This document shows positions 53,669 to 63,878 of a DNA stretch of 64,000 bases, in pieces. The stretch is from Pseudoalteromonas arctica A 37-1-2 (GTDB lineage: Bacteria > Pseudomonadota > Gammaproteobacteria > Enterobacterales > Alteromonadaceae). A model generated the notes under the pieces. That model was not told where the DNA came from. It ran no database searches and saw nothing but the letters and a program-made list of their open reading frames with translations. Each line of letters begins with the position of its first letter. The stretch's first letter is position 1. Both the position numbers and the translations under genes were made by a program. The stretch spans positions 372,001 to 436,000 of the forward strand of contig NZ_CP011026.1 in the NCBI RefSeq assembly GCF_000238395.3. Reading direction: 5' to 3'.

Positions 53669-54646
53669 AAATGTATCAATATCTTCGCGCGTAATATCTA
53701 AATGCGTTACTAGCCTAAGCTGCTTGCTTGGGCTAAATAGTATACCTTGTTGTTTAAGTGCCTCAGCAATCTCTTCAATGTTTATACTGCTAGTGTATGT
53801 TGCGTAAACCATATTAGTGGTGTTACTCATATCTACAGTAAAGCCACTGATTTCACTTAATTGTTGAGCCAAATAGCGTGCATTTTCATGATCGTCTTTT
53901 AAGCGCTCTACATTGTGCTCAAGTGCAAACTGCCCGGCAGCTGCAAGCATTCCGGCTTGGCGCATACCGCCACCAAGTACTTTTCTCCATCGTCTTGCTT
54001 TATTAATAAGTGCTGGTGAGCCTAATAATAAAGAGCCTACGGGCGCCCCCAAACCTTTAGATAAACAAATAGAAATTGAGTCAAAGTGCTTTGTGATTTC
54101 AGTGATATCAACATTTAGCTCAACAGCGGCATTAAAAGCACGTGCGCCGTCTAAGTGCAGCGCTAAATTATACGTATTAACAAAGTCACGAGCTTGGGCT
54201 AAGTACTCAAGCGGGAGCACTTTTCCGCCTATGGTATTTTCTAAGCTAAGTAATCGCGTGTTTGCAAAATGGCAATCGTCTGGTTTTATTGCTGCAGCTA
54301 TTTTACTGAAGGGGATGCTACCATCGGCTTCATTTTCAATAGGCTGTGGTTGCACAGACCCTAAAACAGCTGCTCCGCCACCCTCAAACTTATAATTGTG
54401 AGCATTTTGGCCACAAATGTATTCGTCACCTCGCTCACAATGCGCCATTATTGCAAGTAAATTGGCTTGTGTACCTGAGCTACAATAAAGTGCGGCTTTA
54501 AAGTTAAAACGCTTACACGCATAGGCTTCTAGTTGGTTAACGCTTTCATCATCACCGTATACATCGTCACCAACCGGTGCGTTGTACATAATATCGCGCA
54601 TTGTGTTTGTTGGTTTTGTAACTGTATCAGAGCGAAAATCTATCAT
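53642..54646 (-). CDS. ltaE: Low-specificity L-threonine aldolase
   Basis: 334 residues from the ATG at 54646 (AAGG 5 nt upstream). The frame extends 45 codons further but without support. [12 protein letters not shown] at the start and the PLP-binding Lys in [18 protein letters not shown] (about 197) are diagnostic. [14 protein letters not shown] carries the cofactor Asp. It cleaves threonine or allo-threonine to glycine and acetaldehyde. It lies 40 nt after rlmF on the same strand and overlaps tdk tail to tail by 27 bp. Confidence 0.93.
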   Translation of the reverse strand: MIDFRSDTVTKPTNTMRDIMYNAPVGDDVYGDDESVNQLEAYACKRFNFKAALYCSSGTQANLLAIMAHCERGDEYICGQNAHNYKFEGGGAAVLGSVQPQPIENEADGSIPFSKIAAAIKPDDCHFANTRLLSLENTIGGKVLPLEYLAQARDFVNTYNLALHLDGARAFNAAVELNVDITEITKHFDSISICLSKGLGAPVGSLLLGSPALINKARRWRKVLGGGMRQAGMLAAAGQFALEHNVERLKDDHENARYLAQQLSEISGFTVDMSNTTNMVYATYTSSINIEEIAEALKQQGILFSPSKQLRLVTHLDITREDIDTFLNALSAHI

Positions 54647-54686
54647 GATTGCCTTATCCTTTTTATTGTTTTTAATAAAATTGGTA

Positions 54687-55619
54687 TTAATCAAGCTCGC
54701 TACAAATTTGCTCACGAGTGTCTTTATCAAAGTAAGTCCATGCAATAAAGCGGCTGATTTTTTGACCTTGTGCCATATCAACTATTTTATATTGTGCTAT
54801 TGGGTGGGCTTTTAATACTTCTTCAAGAGCTGCAATATTATCTTTTTTGGATACTAACGACGTAAACCACAGTACTTGCTCTGCAAAGTCTTCGCTCTCT
54901 TTAATCATGTTAGAGATAAACTGTACTTCACCGCCTTCACACCATAATTCATTATTATGACCACCAAAATTAAGTGCGCTACTGGGTGTTTTTCCTAGGT
55001 TTTTCCACTTCCGTTCACTGCCTTTACTTGCCTCTTCTTCGCTTGCATGAAACGGAGGGTTACAGAGCGTTAAATGATATAGATCTTTTTGATTTACAAC
55101 GCCTTTAAAAATATGTGATGCGTTTTTTTGTTGTTTTAGGGTTATTTTTAAATTATTAAACTGAGCAATTTGCTTTGCTATTTTTACCGAAGCTGCATCA
55201 ATATCAGTCCCTGTAAAATGCCACTTATATTCACTTGTACCAGTAAGCGGATAAACTAAGTTAGCGCCAGTGCCAATATCAAGCACTTTAATTTGCTTAC
55301 CTAAAGGTATTTGTTGTTGATTATCATCACTTAATAAGTCAGCTAAGTAATGAATATAGTCAACACGCCCAGGTATAGGTGGACATAAATTGTGCTCAGG
55401 AATATCCCAAAAATCAATATTATAATGTGCTTTTAAAAGAGCTTGATTGAGTGTTTTAACGGCTTTGTTATCACTAAAATCAATACTTTTAGTACCTGCA
55501 GGTGTGGTTATAACAAAAGGCAGTAGAGCAGGGTGCTCTGTTGTTAATAAATCGAAGTCGTACCCATTTTTATGTAGGTTACGAGGGTGTAGTTTTGAAC
55601 GTGTATTATTTTCTTTCAT
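54687..55619 (-). CDS. rlmF: 23S rRNA (adenine-1618-N6) methyltransferase
   Basis: 310 residues, like E. coli RlmF. The start [17 protein letters not shown] and the fold with [14 protein letters not shown] (SAM loop) plus LCNPPFHAS (NPPF catalytic motif of adenine-N6 methyltransferases) define it. It modifies A1618 in 23S rRNA. ltaE follows 40 nt later, and the pair may be co-transcribed. Confidence 0.94.
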   Translation of the reverse strand: MKENNTRSKLHPRNLHKNGYDFDLLTTEHPALLPFVITTPAGTKSIDFSDNKAVKTLNQALLKAHYNIDFWDIPEHNLCPPIPGRVDYIHYLADLLSDDNQQQIPLGKQIKVLDIGTGANLVYPLTGTSEYKWHFTGTDIDAASVKIAKQIAQFNNLKITLKQQKNASHIFKGVVNQKDLYHLTLCNPPFHASEEEASKGSERKWKNLGKTPSSALNFGGHNNELWCEGGEVQFISNMIKESEDFAEQVLWFTSLVSKKDNIAALEEVLKAHPIAQYKIVDMAQGQKISRFIAWTYFDKDTREQICSELD

Positions 55620-55747
55620 GGCTTCATTTTAACAACAGATATGATGTGGTGATTGTAACAAATGCTGATGAGTAAAGTGCAGACATTTCCTTTGGTATAT
55701 TTAATATTGCTGGTAGGATGAGTTGAAAATAATAAAAAGGAATAACT

Positions 55748-56701
55748 GTGGCGATTTCTCAGCAATCAATAATTATTAATTTAGACGCTCACCAAACACT
55801 TCATTTACGTCGAATCAGCGATGATAATCAGCAAGGGCCTGTCGTATTTTTTATGCATGGAGCTGTAGAAAACGGTAAAATTTTTTACACCCATTCTAAT
55901 AAAGGGCTTGCCCCTTTTTTGGCTGAGCATGGGTATAGATGTTATGTGGCTGATTTACGTGGACGAGGTGATAGTAAGCCAATTATTTCGAGCGAGTCCG
56001 AATATGGACAAACTGAGTCTATCCTAGAAGACATCCCTACCTTTATTAAGCAAATAGAGTTGATTGAAGGCAAGAAGCCTGACTACTGGGTCGCTCACTC
56101 TTGGGGCGGGGTATTGATGAACAGCGCGTTTGCACGTTTTCCAGAATATATTAATGATGTAAAAGCGTGTGTGTATTTTGGCTCTAAGCGTTCTTTATTT
56201 AATAACCATCCTCAAAAATTATTACAAGCCAATTTAATTTGGTATTTTATGGCACCTTTACTTGCTAAAAAACACGGCTATTTAAATGCTAAAGGCTATA
56301 AGTGGGGAAGCGATAACGAAACTCAAAAGTCGCATTATCAAAGTATGCAATGGGCTAAAAAGAAGCCATGGATAGATTCTGATGATAATTTTGATTATGC
56401 AAAAGCGCTAAACAATCTGCATTTACCGCCAACGCTTCATATTGCTGCGGTAAAAGATAAAGCATTAGCGCAACCAATCGATATTCAAAAGTTTATGGAC
56501 GAATCAGGGCCTGGCATTCAACAAATGCGAATTTACGGTCGTAAACACGGGCATAATTTTGATTACGATCATATTAATATGCTTACCCACCCAAGTGCGC
56601 GTGATGATCAATTTAAAGATTTACTTAATTGGTTTAAAGCACATCCGATTAATTCTCATCAAGTAACTTTAAAAGAGGTGTTTTGTAACGCTCCCACTTA
56701 G
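55748..56701 (+). CDS. Alpha/beta hydrolase
   Basis: 317 residues. It starts at GTG 55748 with AAGGA 6 nt upstream. MHGAVENGKIF forms the oxyanion region. The nucleophile elbow is AHSWGG (about residue 117). The likely acid lies in AAVKDKAL and the His in GRKHGHNFDYDH (about 279). Lipase/esterase-type, cytoplasmic, substrate unknown. It overlaps the convergent sulfotransferase gene by 53 bp at the 3' end. Confidence 0.88.
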   Translation: MAISQQSIIINLDAHQTLHLRRISDDNQQGPVVFFMHGAVENGKIFYTHSNKGLAPFLAEHGYRCYVADLRGRGDSKPIISSESEYGQTESILEDIPTFIKQIELIEGKKPDYWVAHSWGGVLMNSAFARFPEYINDVKACVYFGSKRSLFNNHPQKLLQANLIWYFMAPLLAKKHGYLNAKGYKWGSDNETQKSHYQSMQWAKKKPWIDSDDNFDYAKALNNLHLPPTLHIAAVKDKALAQPIDIQKFMDESGPGIQQMRIYGRKHGHNFDYDHINMLTHPSARDDQFKDLLNWFKAHPINSHQVTLKEVFCNAPT

Positions 56702-58082
56702 CGATTGCGGCGTTATTAATAGGTTGGCGAATAGCATGTTTACTCAAGGTCGTTACCGGTGCTTTTTGTTTATAAAACGCTAAGCAGCGCTCTTCAAAAC
56801 TACAGTTTAAAAAACCAAGTAACTGCGTTAGCTGCTCTTTTGGGTTACTCACTAAATCTTCGTAACTGACATCATAAATTGGCATACCTTTAAAGGAGTG
56901 CCAATGGCTCATCAGTTTTTCATACACACTATGGTAAAGCTTAAACTCAGGTAGTGAGCAAAAATAAGGCTCGTTTTCAGCAAAGTAATTAGTGAAAATA
57001 GAAAACGCTGTAGCATTAAAATTACGACTTAAGTTTATAAATTTGGCATTTGGAAATAGGATATATATTAGTCCGAGCGACTGATAATTACTCGGCAGTT
57101 TATTTATTATAAAAGGTCTGATGGGCGATGCTGTTTTTAATGTTGTGATATAAAGCTCGCGGGCTTTTTTGATTAAGTCAGGCGTTAAATGTGCTAAACA
57201 TTGCGGGTAAGCAACTCCCGTTTTTTGTTCGATAAAAGCAACCGCGTTATTACTAATACTCGTACTTTCTCCTAGGCTCGAAAACTGACTATGGCTTGCC
57301 AACATTTGCTCCAGGAGGGTAGAGCCACTACGAGGCATACCAATAATAAAGACAGGCGTAATATTACCTGTAAATTTTTTATCGGCAGAGGCAATAAATT
57401 CCTCGGTGTTGTATTTTATTATTTCATCGTAAAAAGGGATTAAATCTTTAGTGCTAAATTCACTTAATTTTCTTTGTAATTTATTCGCCAATATAAAATA
57501 ATTAAATGCTTGCTCGGTATCTTCAAGTGCATCGTAACTGTTTGCTAATGCGTAGTAACACACCATTTTTAAACGTAAATTGCTCGTTTGAGTTAATAAG
57601 TGGTGCAAATTACTTACATAATTATGTTCTTTATCAAAGCGGCCTAACTGCACAAGTTCAAATAAAATATAGGCTGTAACAGGGTATACCCCAATACTGA
57701 GTGCATGGGCAAAGGTTGTATGGGCTTTATCTAACTCGCCATGTGTTAAATAGTGCTGTGCTAAATAATAATGAGGTTCTGGGTTATGACTTGCTAATTT
57801 TTTTGCGTATTCGAGCACCGTTAACGCATCGTTTGGCGAATTAACACCGTTAAATGCATCAGCAAGGGCATGTAATGGTTCAAGCATATGAGGCATGCGC
57901 TCACACGCTTTTTGGAGTAAGTACACGGCAGCGTCATAACGCTCTAATCGTAGGGCAATTCTGCCTAAGCCAAATAAAGCTTCACCATTTTCGGGATTAC
58001 TATTTAATAGCGTTTTAAAATGAAACTCAGCTTCTTTGAGTTTATTTTGTTGCAGTAGTTGGTTGGCTTTATTAAGTAGCAT
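56649..58082 (-). CDS. TPR-sulfotransferase fusion protein
   Basis: 477 residues. Residues about 1-215 form several tetratricopeptide repeats (AEFHFKTLLNSNPENGEALFGLGRIALRLERYDAAVYLLQKACERMPH). Residues about 235-470 are a PAPS-dependent sulfotransferase domain with the 5'-phosphosulfate loop in IIGMPRSGSTLLEQMLASH (about 247) and the 3'-phosphate region INLSRNFNATAFS. This combination is common in marine bacteria and probably sulfates a carbohydrate or peptide. The repeats may bind the acceptor. Acceptor unknown. Confidence 0.88.
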   Translation of the reverse strand: MLLNKANQLLQQNKLKEAEFHFKTLLNSNPENGEALFGLGRIALRLERYDAAVYLLQKACERMPHMLEPLHALADAFNGVNSPNDALTVLEYAKKLASHNPEPHYYLAQHYLTHGELDKAHTTFAHALSIGVYPVTAYILFELVQLGRFDKEHNYVSNLHHLLTQTSNLRLKMVCYYALANSYDALEDTEQAFNYFILANKLQRKLSEFSTKDLIPFYDEIIKYNTEEFIASADKKFTGNITPVFIIGMPRSGSTLLEQMLASHSQFSSLGESTSISNNAVAFIEQKTGVAYPQCLAHLTPDLIKKARELYITTLKTASPIRPFIINKLPSNYQSLGLIYILFPNAKFINLSRNFNATAFSIFTNYFAENEPYFCSLPEFKLYHSVYEKLMSHWHSFKGMPIYDVSYEDLVSNPKEQLTQLLGFLNCSFEERCLAFYKQKAPVTTLSKHAIRQPINNAAIAKWERYKTPLLKLLDEN

Positions 58083-58086
58083 AGTT

Positions 58087-58248
58087 ATACCAATTTTATT
58101 AAAAAAACAATCATTCTATCGCATTAAATAGCGTACTCACTGCGTTAAAAATTATTCATATAGAGCAACTATATATCATAGTTTTCGCCTTGTTATTACG
58201 CTATTTTCTGAGCGCTATAATAGAACACTTATTCAATGCAATTGGTAT
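58087..58248. repeat. 162-bp ATACCAATT inverted-repeat element
   Basis: It starts ATACCAATT and ends AATTGGTAT. It contains an internal ATATAGAGCAACTATAT palindrome and an AT-rich body. It has no coding capacity. Elements of this type recur in Pseudoalteromonas and Shewanella intergenic regions (recollection, not checked here). It fills most of the gap between the sulfotransferase start and the TonB-receptor terminator. Confidence 0.65.
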
Positions 58249-58279
58249 TGTTCATTATTATTTTTATTAACTATAAAAT

Positions 58280-58313
58280 TAAAAAGGCGAAATGTCTTTA
58301 ACATTTCGCCTTT
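58280..58313 (-). terminator. Terminator of the TonB-dependent receptor gene
   Basis: AAAGGCGAAATGT (58283-58295) pairs with ACATTTCGCCTTT (58301-58313), a 13-bp stem. Read on the minus strand it is followed by a U tract. It lies 20 bp after the receptor stop. Confidence 0.93.
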
Positions 58314-58332
58314 GGTTCTTCATGAAAATAGT

Positions 58333-60915
58333 TTAAAAAGTATATGTTGCTTTAGCGTAGTAAAAGCCACCGTTAATACCAAACGGAGATGTTTCGTAGA
58401 ACTGACCACCCCAGTTGTTATTAGGGATACCCGTTGCATCTGCAAAATCAAGTTTTTCAGCATCTTGGTCGAATAAGTTTTGAGCGCCTACAGAGAAGCT
58501 AACTGATTCATTTAAGAAGTAAGTTACTTCAGCATCAATAGTGACTGCAGCATCTGCTGTTTTAGCTGTTGCATCATAATCAACGTGAACACCTTGGTAT
58601 TCGCCGTAGTAGTTTGCACGAGCAAATGCAGAAACTGATTCCCATTGTTGAGACAATGTGAACGTTGCACGATGGTTAGGTAAATCTTCTTCTAAGCGTT
58701 TAACTTTAAACGCACCTGTAATCTCACTAAATTGAGTTACTTCAGTATCATTCCAGTTATAAGCAAGACTAAATGTAGAGCTACCGCCCATTAGTTCAGC
58801 AGTATAGTTTGCAACTAAATCGATACCTTGAGTTGTTGTATCAAAGTCATTTGTAAAAAAGCTTACCTGAGCAAGACCTTGTACATTAGGAACTCCAGCG
58901 GCTGTAAGTGTATCTTTATCTGCTTGGCTTAAGTTGATTTTATCTGATTGGCTAATACGGTCATCTACTTGAATGTTGTAGTAATCAAGCGTTAAAAATA
59001 ACTCGCCGATTGTGTATACAGCACCAAGTGTATAGCTTTGTGATTCTTCCGGCTCAAGCTCTGTACCACCTAATTGCACTGCAATAGGGTTTGTTGGTGG
59101 AAGAAGCGCTGAATCTTGTAATACACCGCTGTCTAAGCTTGTTTGTACGTTACTTACGTTAGCTTGACCAACTGTAGGTGCACGGAAACCGCTACTTACA
59201 GAACCACGAATATTTAAATCTTCAGTTAAATGGTATTGAGCCATTACTTTGTAGTTAGTTGTAGTACCAAAGCTGTCGTAGTCTTCAAAGCGAAGCGCTA
59301 CGCCCATTAAGAAATCTTCAGTAAATGGTGCTTCAACATCAACATACGCTGCATAGTTACGACGAGAAAACTCACCTGCTTGTGATGGTTTAAAACCAGG
59401 GAAGCCGTTAGAGCCAATACCAAAACCTTGTGCTGTTAAAGGGCCTGCTGTGTAAGATTCTTCATCACCAGAAATGATAGTGAATGTTTCTTCATGCCAT
59501 TCAAAACCACCGGCAATGTTTACATCATAAGCTAAACCAAAGTCGACACCCTTTGATAAATCAAAGTTAAAGTTTTTTTCTAGCTGTTCATATTTACCCG
59601 GACTGAAGTCACGTGGCGTATCTGCACCTAAAGAAGCATTAACCGTGTCATAGATGAAGTAACGTGATTCATTTAAACCCACAGTACCGCTTAAGTCATA
59701 GTAAGTATCTTTTAAGAAACCACCAGTGAATCGCCCTTTAGTACCAATAGTTAAAGAAGTATCAGTAATGTTGCCGCCAAAGTTAGGTGTAAAGCCACCT
59801 GGAAGCGTTTCGTTAAAGGCAAAACAATCTGGGTTGTTCGCTACACCATTTATATAAGCAGGATCATCTAATACGTTGCCATCTGTTATTGCAATAGTAG
59901 GACAGTTAGCGCTCATATCAGGTGTTAAATCTGCAACAAGTAGTGTTTCGCCACCATCATTTGAGTAAACGCCAGAACGTGTTTGCGGGTTACGGTAGTA
60001 AAAGCCACCACGTACATCACGTTCAGAGTAATTACCAAACATGTAAAATTCAGAATCGTTTGTTAGCTCTAAACCTACGTTACCAAAAATTGTAATATCG
60101 TCGTTTACTTCTGGTGCGCCCCATACTTGTGCAAGAGAAGATACATCAGGAACACCGGCAGCTGAAAGTGCTGCGGCATCGGCACGTTGAACTGAGCGGC
60201 TTGTTGCATCAGCTGTTTTATATTGAAAGCTTAAATTAGCAAAGCCATTGTCGGTAAACGGTAAACCCACGTTACCCGACACTTGTGTTGTATCGCCATC
60301 ACCTTCATAAAATTGACCATGGCGGATTTCTAATTTGCCACCTTCAGAAGCGTCTTTTAGTTGGAAGTTCATTACACCGGCTATTGCATCAGAACCATAT
60401 TGTGCAGCTGCGCCATCACGAAGTACTTCTACTTGTTTAATAGCAATGCTTGGAATAACTGAAATATCTGCGCCTTGCGCGCCATCGTTAATACCACCGC
60501 CTAAAAATGCAATTACAGAAGCACGATGACGACGTTTGCCGTTTAAAAGAACCAATGTGCTGTCTGATGGTAAACCACGTAAGTTAGCTGGGCGAACAAG
60601 AGAGGCCGCATCGCTAATAGGATTTTGATGTACGTTAAAAGATGGCACTGCACCTTTTAATAGCTCAAGCATGTCGGTATTGCCTGATCTTTCTAATTCT
60701 TCGCCACCAATAATATCAATTGGCACTGGTGAGTCACCGATTGAACGTGGAGCTGAGCGCGTACCTACTACGGCAATTTTCTCTACGTTTTTGTTTACTT
60801 TAGTTTGTTGTTGCTCGTCTGCTGCAATAGCAGAACCCGAAAAAAACAACCCTGCAGTGGTTGTAGCTAAAGCAAATTTGATTGCTTGGTTTAGCGCATT
60901 ATTTTTTAATTTCAT
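58333..60915 (-). CDS. TonB-dependent receptor
   Basis: 860 residues. A signal peptide (1-31, AIAA-DE) is followed by a TonB-box-like region (VEKIAVVGTRS), a plug (about 55-185: DSPVPIDIIGGEELERSG, LRGLPSDSTLVLLNGKRRHRA, VEVLRDGAAAQYGSDAIAGVMNFQLKD) and a 22-strand-type barrel ending in Phe (YYAKATYTF). The plug resembles receptors for carbohydrates or other organic nutrients rather than siderophores, but no polysaccharide locus surrounds it. The 60916-61225 region upstream is AT-rich and shows no obvious Fur site. Confidence 0.93.
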   Translation of the reverse strand: MKLKNNALNQAIKFALATTTAGLFFSGSAIAADEQQQTKVNKNVEKIAVVGTRSAPRSIGDSPVPIDIIGGEELERSGNTDMLELLKGAVPSFNVHQNPISDAASLVRPANLRGLPSDSTLVLLNGKRRHRASVIAFLGGGINDGAQGADISVIPSIAIKQVEVLRDGAAAQYGSDAIAGVMNFQLKDASEGGKLEIRHGQFYEGDGDTTQVSGNVGLPFTDNGFANLSFQYKTADATSRSVQRADAAALSAAGVPDVSSLAQVWGAPEVNDDITIFGNVGLELTNDSEFYMFGNYSERDVRGGFYYRNPQTRSGVYSNDGGETLLVADLTPDMSANCPTIAITDGNVLDDPAYINGVANNPDCFAFNETLPGGFTPNFGGNITDTSLTIGTKGRFTGGFLKDTYYDLSGTVGLNESRYFIYDTVNASLGADTPRDFSPGKYEQLEKNFNFDLSKGVDFGLAYDVNIAGGFEWHEETFTIISGDEESYTAGPLTAQGFGIGSNGFPGFKPSQAGEFSRRNYAAYVDVEAPFTEDFLMGVALRFEDYDSFGTTTNYKVMAQYHLTEDLNIRGSVSSGFRAPTVGQANVSNVQTSLDSGVLQDSALLPPTNPIAVQLGGTELEPEESQSYTLGAVYTIGELFLTLDYYNIQVDDRISQSDKINLSQADKDTLTAAGVPNVQGLAQVSFFTNDFDTTTQGIDLVANYTAELMGGSSTFSLAYNWNDTEVTQFSEITGAFKVKRLEEDLPNHRATFTLSQQWESVSAFARANYYGEYQGVHVDYDATAKTADAAVTIDAEVTYFLNESVSFSVGAQNLFDQDAEKLDFADATGIPNNNWGGQFYETSPFGINGGFYYAKATYTF

Positions 60916-61225
60916 TCTAATTTTCCCCAGTTAGAATAATTCTTATTTTTGATGCTAATTTCACATCATTTATTTTTAACTTAATTTTTTGTTTCACATA
61001 AGTTTGAGGGTTTAGCTCAAAAGCCTAATCAATTAAGCTTACTTTTTGTGAAGTCCTATTTACAGACTATAGGTAAAAAACGGGAAGGGCAATTACTAAT
61101 TAACCATTTGATAACAAAAAGATTCAATTTAAGAAAAAATGCAACAATGGTGCAAAGTAAAGCTAAAATGAACTAAATAAGTGCAAATAGGGTTGTTGAG
61201 AGGAAAATTAATGCGTTATCAGTAT

Positions 61226-61396
61226 TTAAATGTTATTTATTTGTTTCTTTTTGGTGGGGTTTTCAATGTTTTGTGCGCATCGCCAAGTTGCTAATTTCTC
61301 TTTATATTCATCCCACACGCAGGGGCAGCAACTGCCACCACCACAACATTCATCAGATTTTGGTTTTTCAGGTTTTTGCGGTAGTTGGTTTGTCAT
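61226..61396 (-). CDS. Small cysteine-rich oxidoreductase-like domain protein
   Basis: 56 residues, shorter than usual gene-finder limits. The core ECCGGGSCCPCVWDEYKEKL matches the oxidoreductase-like N-terminal domain (the family of mitochondrial OXLD1), whose signature is CCG..C..CVWxxY. In bacteria it occurs as a tiny stand-alone protein. The only ATG in frame is at 61396; an in-frame stop lies just upstream. There is no clear ribosome site, but the motif match is strong. The opposite strand has a frame here that is only its shadow. Function unknown. Confidence 0.78.
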   Translation of the reverse strand: MTNQLPQKPEKPKSDECCGGGSCCPCVWDEYKEKLATWRCAQNIENPTKKKQINNI

Positions 61397-61508
61397 ATTC
61401 AGTGTTGTTGTATGTATTTAATACTAATTTGGTGCAAAGGATAAGTTAAAGGATGTTGTAAGTAAATTATTCTTTGTGAACCCGTGCTGGTGTGTGAAAA
61501 TAAAAGTT

Positions 61509-61931
61509 ATGCGATTATATAAAGTTATTCACCGTGCACCTTGGCGGGTAGTTAAAATTAGTAAGAAACGCCAACAGCTGCGTTTTCGCCGTGCTATGGT
61601 GGCGCTTAAAATTGCACTTGCGCAAGAAAAACAAGAAACCAAAGAAATGCTCTCTATTTATAGGCGCTATACCCAAGGCCAAACAAGTAAAGAGGAGTTA
61701 AAACGCGCTAATGAACAGTTTGTTGATATTCTAAAAGGCCTAGGGCTCGGTGTGTTTGCTGTATTACCTTTTGCCCCGCTTACAATTCCTTTAGTTGTTA
61801 AATTAGGGAGTTTAGTGGGAGTTGATGTACTGCCAAGTTCGTTTAATATGAACAAATCTATTAAAGAACTTGATGCTAAAATAGATCAAGAAAATCAAAA
61901 GCAAGAATCCAAAAATAGCTTAAAAAAGTAG
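61509..61931 (+). CDS. LETM1-like domain protein
   Basis: About 140 residues from the ATG at 61509. A GTG at 61476 is possible but has no better support. A basic N-terminal part (HRAPWRVVKISKKRQQLRFRRAMVALKIALAQEKQETKEML) precedes a conserved LETM1 core (GLGLGVFAVLPFAPLTIPLVVKLGSLVGVDVLPSSF, about 80-115) with one membrane-associated helix. The eukaryotic namesake is a mitochondrial ion-exchange protein. The bacterial role is unknown. It precedes the aminopeptidase gene by 75 bp. Confidence 0.8.
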   Translation: MRLYKVIHRAPWRVVKISKKRQQLRFRRAMVALKIALAQEKQETKEMLSIYRRYTQGQTSKEELKRANEQFVDILKGLGLGVFAVLPFAPLTIPLVVKLGSLVGVDVLPSSFNMNKSIKELDAKIDQENQKQESKNSLKK

Positions 61932-62006
61932 CTAAAATCCCTTCAAATTAGCGATACCTTTTAGGTGCGCTTATTGATATGCTCTTAAGTACCATTTTTA
62001 TATTAT

Positions 62007-63383
62007 ATGAGCTTTTTAATGAGTGCATTACTACGTCATACATCTTCTGGTATTCCTTTATCTTTTATTCTTAAAAACGAATTATCTGACTGGCAAGCAC
62101 AGCAGCCTGCATTTATACAAAATTGGTTAACTAATACAGGTTTCGAAAAGCAAGGTGTTGCTTTAATCCCTGATGCTAAAACGGGCGAGTTAAGCCAGGT
62201 ATTTTGTTTAATGCAAAGTAGCGATGATTTTTGGGCTGCGGGTAATTTAGCAAATACACTTCCTACTGGTACTTATCAAATTCAAGGCGAGAGCGCTTTT
62301 GTAGAGCAAGTTGCTTTAGGGTTTGTGCTTGGTGGTTACGAATTTAGTGAATATAAAGAAAAACCAACAGCAAAAGCGCAATTAGCCATTAGCGATAAAG
62401 CGTTGTTTGAGCGTATTAGCCAACAAGCTGATGCTATTACACTTGCACGTGATCTAGTTAATACGCCAGCGGTAGATATGATGCCGCAACATTTATCGCA
62501 AGTAATGGAAGATTTAGCTGCAACTTACAATGGCGAATTTTCACAGTGGATTGGCGATGAGTTACTAGAGCAAAACTACCCGACTATTCACATGGTGGGT
62601 CGTGCAAGCGAAAATAAACCGCGTTTACTCGATTTAAAATGGGGTGCAACAGATGCCCCATTAATTACACTAGTAGGTAAGGGCGTATGTTTTGACTCTG
62701 GTGGACTTGATTTAAAACCAAGCTCTGGCATGCGTAACATGAAAAAAGACATGGGCGGGGCGGCGCACGTAATTGCACTAGCACAACTTATTATGGCAGC
62801 TAACTTACCAATTAGATTACGAGTGCTTGTACCCGCTGTTGAAAATGCAGTATCGCGCAATGCATTTCGCCCTGGCGATGTTGTTAAAACACGCAAAGGC
62901 ATTATGGTCGAAATTGATAATACAGACGCAGAAGGGCGCTTAGTATTGTGTGATGCATTAAGCGAAGCACAAAACGATAATCCTGAGCTAATTATTGATT
63001 TTGCTACCCTCACGGGTGCATGTCGTGTTGCTTTAGGCACGGAGCTTCCGGGCTTTTTCTCAACAGAGCGCGATGTAGCAAATGGTATTATTGATGCAGG
63101 TTTAAGTGTACATGACCCTGTTTGGCAACTTCCGTTGTTTGAGCAATACAAAAGCTTACTAAAAAGTGATGTAGCTGATATGGCAAACTGTGCAAGCACA
63201 CCGTTTGGTGGTGCTATTACAGCGGCGCTTTACTTAAAAGAATTTGTTGAACCAACAACACCGTGGGTACATTTTGATGTAATGGCGTGGAACTTACGTG
63301 CATTACCAGGTCGCCCAACGGGTGGTGAAGCATTAGGTATTCGTGCTGTATTTAACTACTTACAAAATCGTTTTAATAAATAA
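62007..63383 (+). CDS. Leucyl aminopeptidase family (M17) peptidase
   Basis: 458 residues. The C-terminal catalytic domain shows the zinc ligands and catalytic residues: TLVGKGVCFDSGGLDLKPSSGMRNMKKDMGGAAHV (Lys and Asp, about 225-260), and the signature NTDAEGRLVLCDAL (about 310-323). The N-terminal half is the shorter, divergent regulatory domain seen in PepB-like or minor M17 members rather than PepA. It removes N-terminal residues from peptides in the cytoplasm. Confidence 0.93.
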   Translation: MSFLMSALLRHTSSGIPLSFILKNELSDWQAQQPAFIQNWLTNTGFEKQGVALIPDAKTGELSQVFCLMQSSDDFWAAGNLANTLPTGTYQIQGESAFVEQVALGFVLGGYEFSEYKEKPTAKAQLAISDKALFERISQQADAITLARDLVNTPAVDMMPQHLSQVMEDLAATYNGEFSQWIGDELLEQNYPTIHMVGRASENKPRLLDLKWGATDAPLITLVGKGVCFDSGGLDLKPSSGMRNMKKDMGGAAHVIALAQLIMAANLPIRLRVLVPAVENAVSRNAFRPGDVVKTRKGIMVEIDNTDAEGRLVLCDALSEAQNDNPELIIDFATLTGACRVALGTELPGFFSTERDVANGIIDAGLSVHDPVWQLPLFEQYKSLLKSDVADMANCASTPFGGAITAALYLKEFVEPTTPWVHFDVMAWNLRALPGRPTGGEALGIRAVFNYLQNRFNK

Positions 63384-63421
63384 GTTTTTGATTCAATAGT
63401 AAGAACTTGAGCTTATGAGTT

Positions 63422-63808
63422 TTAAACCTCATAAAGCTCAAGTGGCAAGTTATCTGGATCGGCAAAAAAGGTAAACTTTTTGCCGGTTATTTCATCCACT
63501 CTAATATCCTCAACGTTTACTTCGCACGACTCTAAATACGTTTTTGCAATCTGTACATCCGCTACCTTAAAAGCTAAATGTCTTAAGCCTTGTGCTTCGG
63601 GATAGGTTGGTCTTGCGGGAGCTCCATCAAACGAAAATAGCTCTATTTGGCTACCATCTGGCATGGCTAAATCTAATTTATATGAATTACGATCAGCTCT
63701 AAAGTGCTCATTAATAACGTTAAGTTTAAGTACATTGCTATAAAAGTGTTTAGAACGTGCATAGTCACTACAAATAATCGCAGCGTGGTGAATACCTAAA
63801 AGTTTCAA
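63422..63808 (-). CDS. yaeR: VOC-family metalloenzyme YaeR
   Basis: About 128 residues from TTG 63808, supported by AAGGA 7 nt upstream. This gives the length of E. coli YaeR (129). The glyoxalase-fold metal ligands are His in GIHHAAIIC, His in GLRHLAFKV and Glu residues in QIELFSF and LPLELYEV. The reaction is not known. It may be a lyase or isomerase acting on a small oxygenated molecule. Confidence 0.88.
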   Translation of the reverse strand: MKLLGIHHAAIICSDYARSKHFYSNVLKLNVINEHFRADRNSYKLDLAMPDGSQIELFSFDGAPARPTYPEAQGLRHLAFKVADVQIAKTYLESCEVNVEDIRVDEITGKKFTFFADPDNLPLELYEV

Positions 63809-63828
63809 ATTTAATTCCTTAAAAAGCA

Positions 63829-63854
63829 AAAACGCACTTAAATAAGTGCGTTTT
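63829..63854 (-). terminator. Terminator between the right-edge gene and yaeR
   Basis: AAACGCACTTA and TAAGTGCGTTT form an 11-bp stem flanked by A and T runs. It lies 25 bp after the stop of the gene at 63879. Confidence 0.85.
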
Positions 63855-63878
63855 ATATGTTGCTTACTACATGTTGTG

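Noticed and set aside
61230..61421. A plus-strand frame of 63 codons
   Set aside because: It is the shadow of the cysteine-rich gene on the other strand and has no family pattern.
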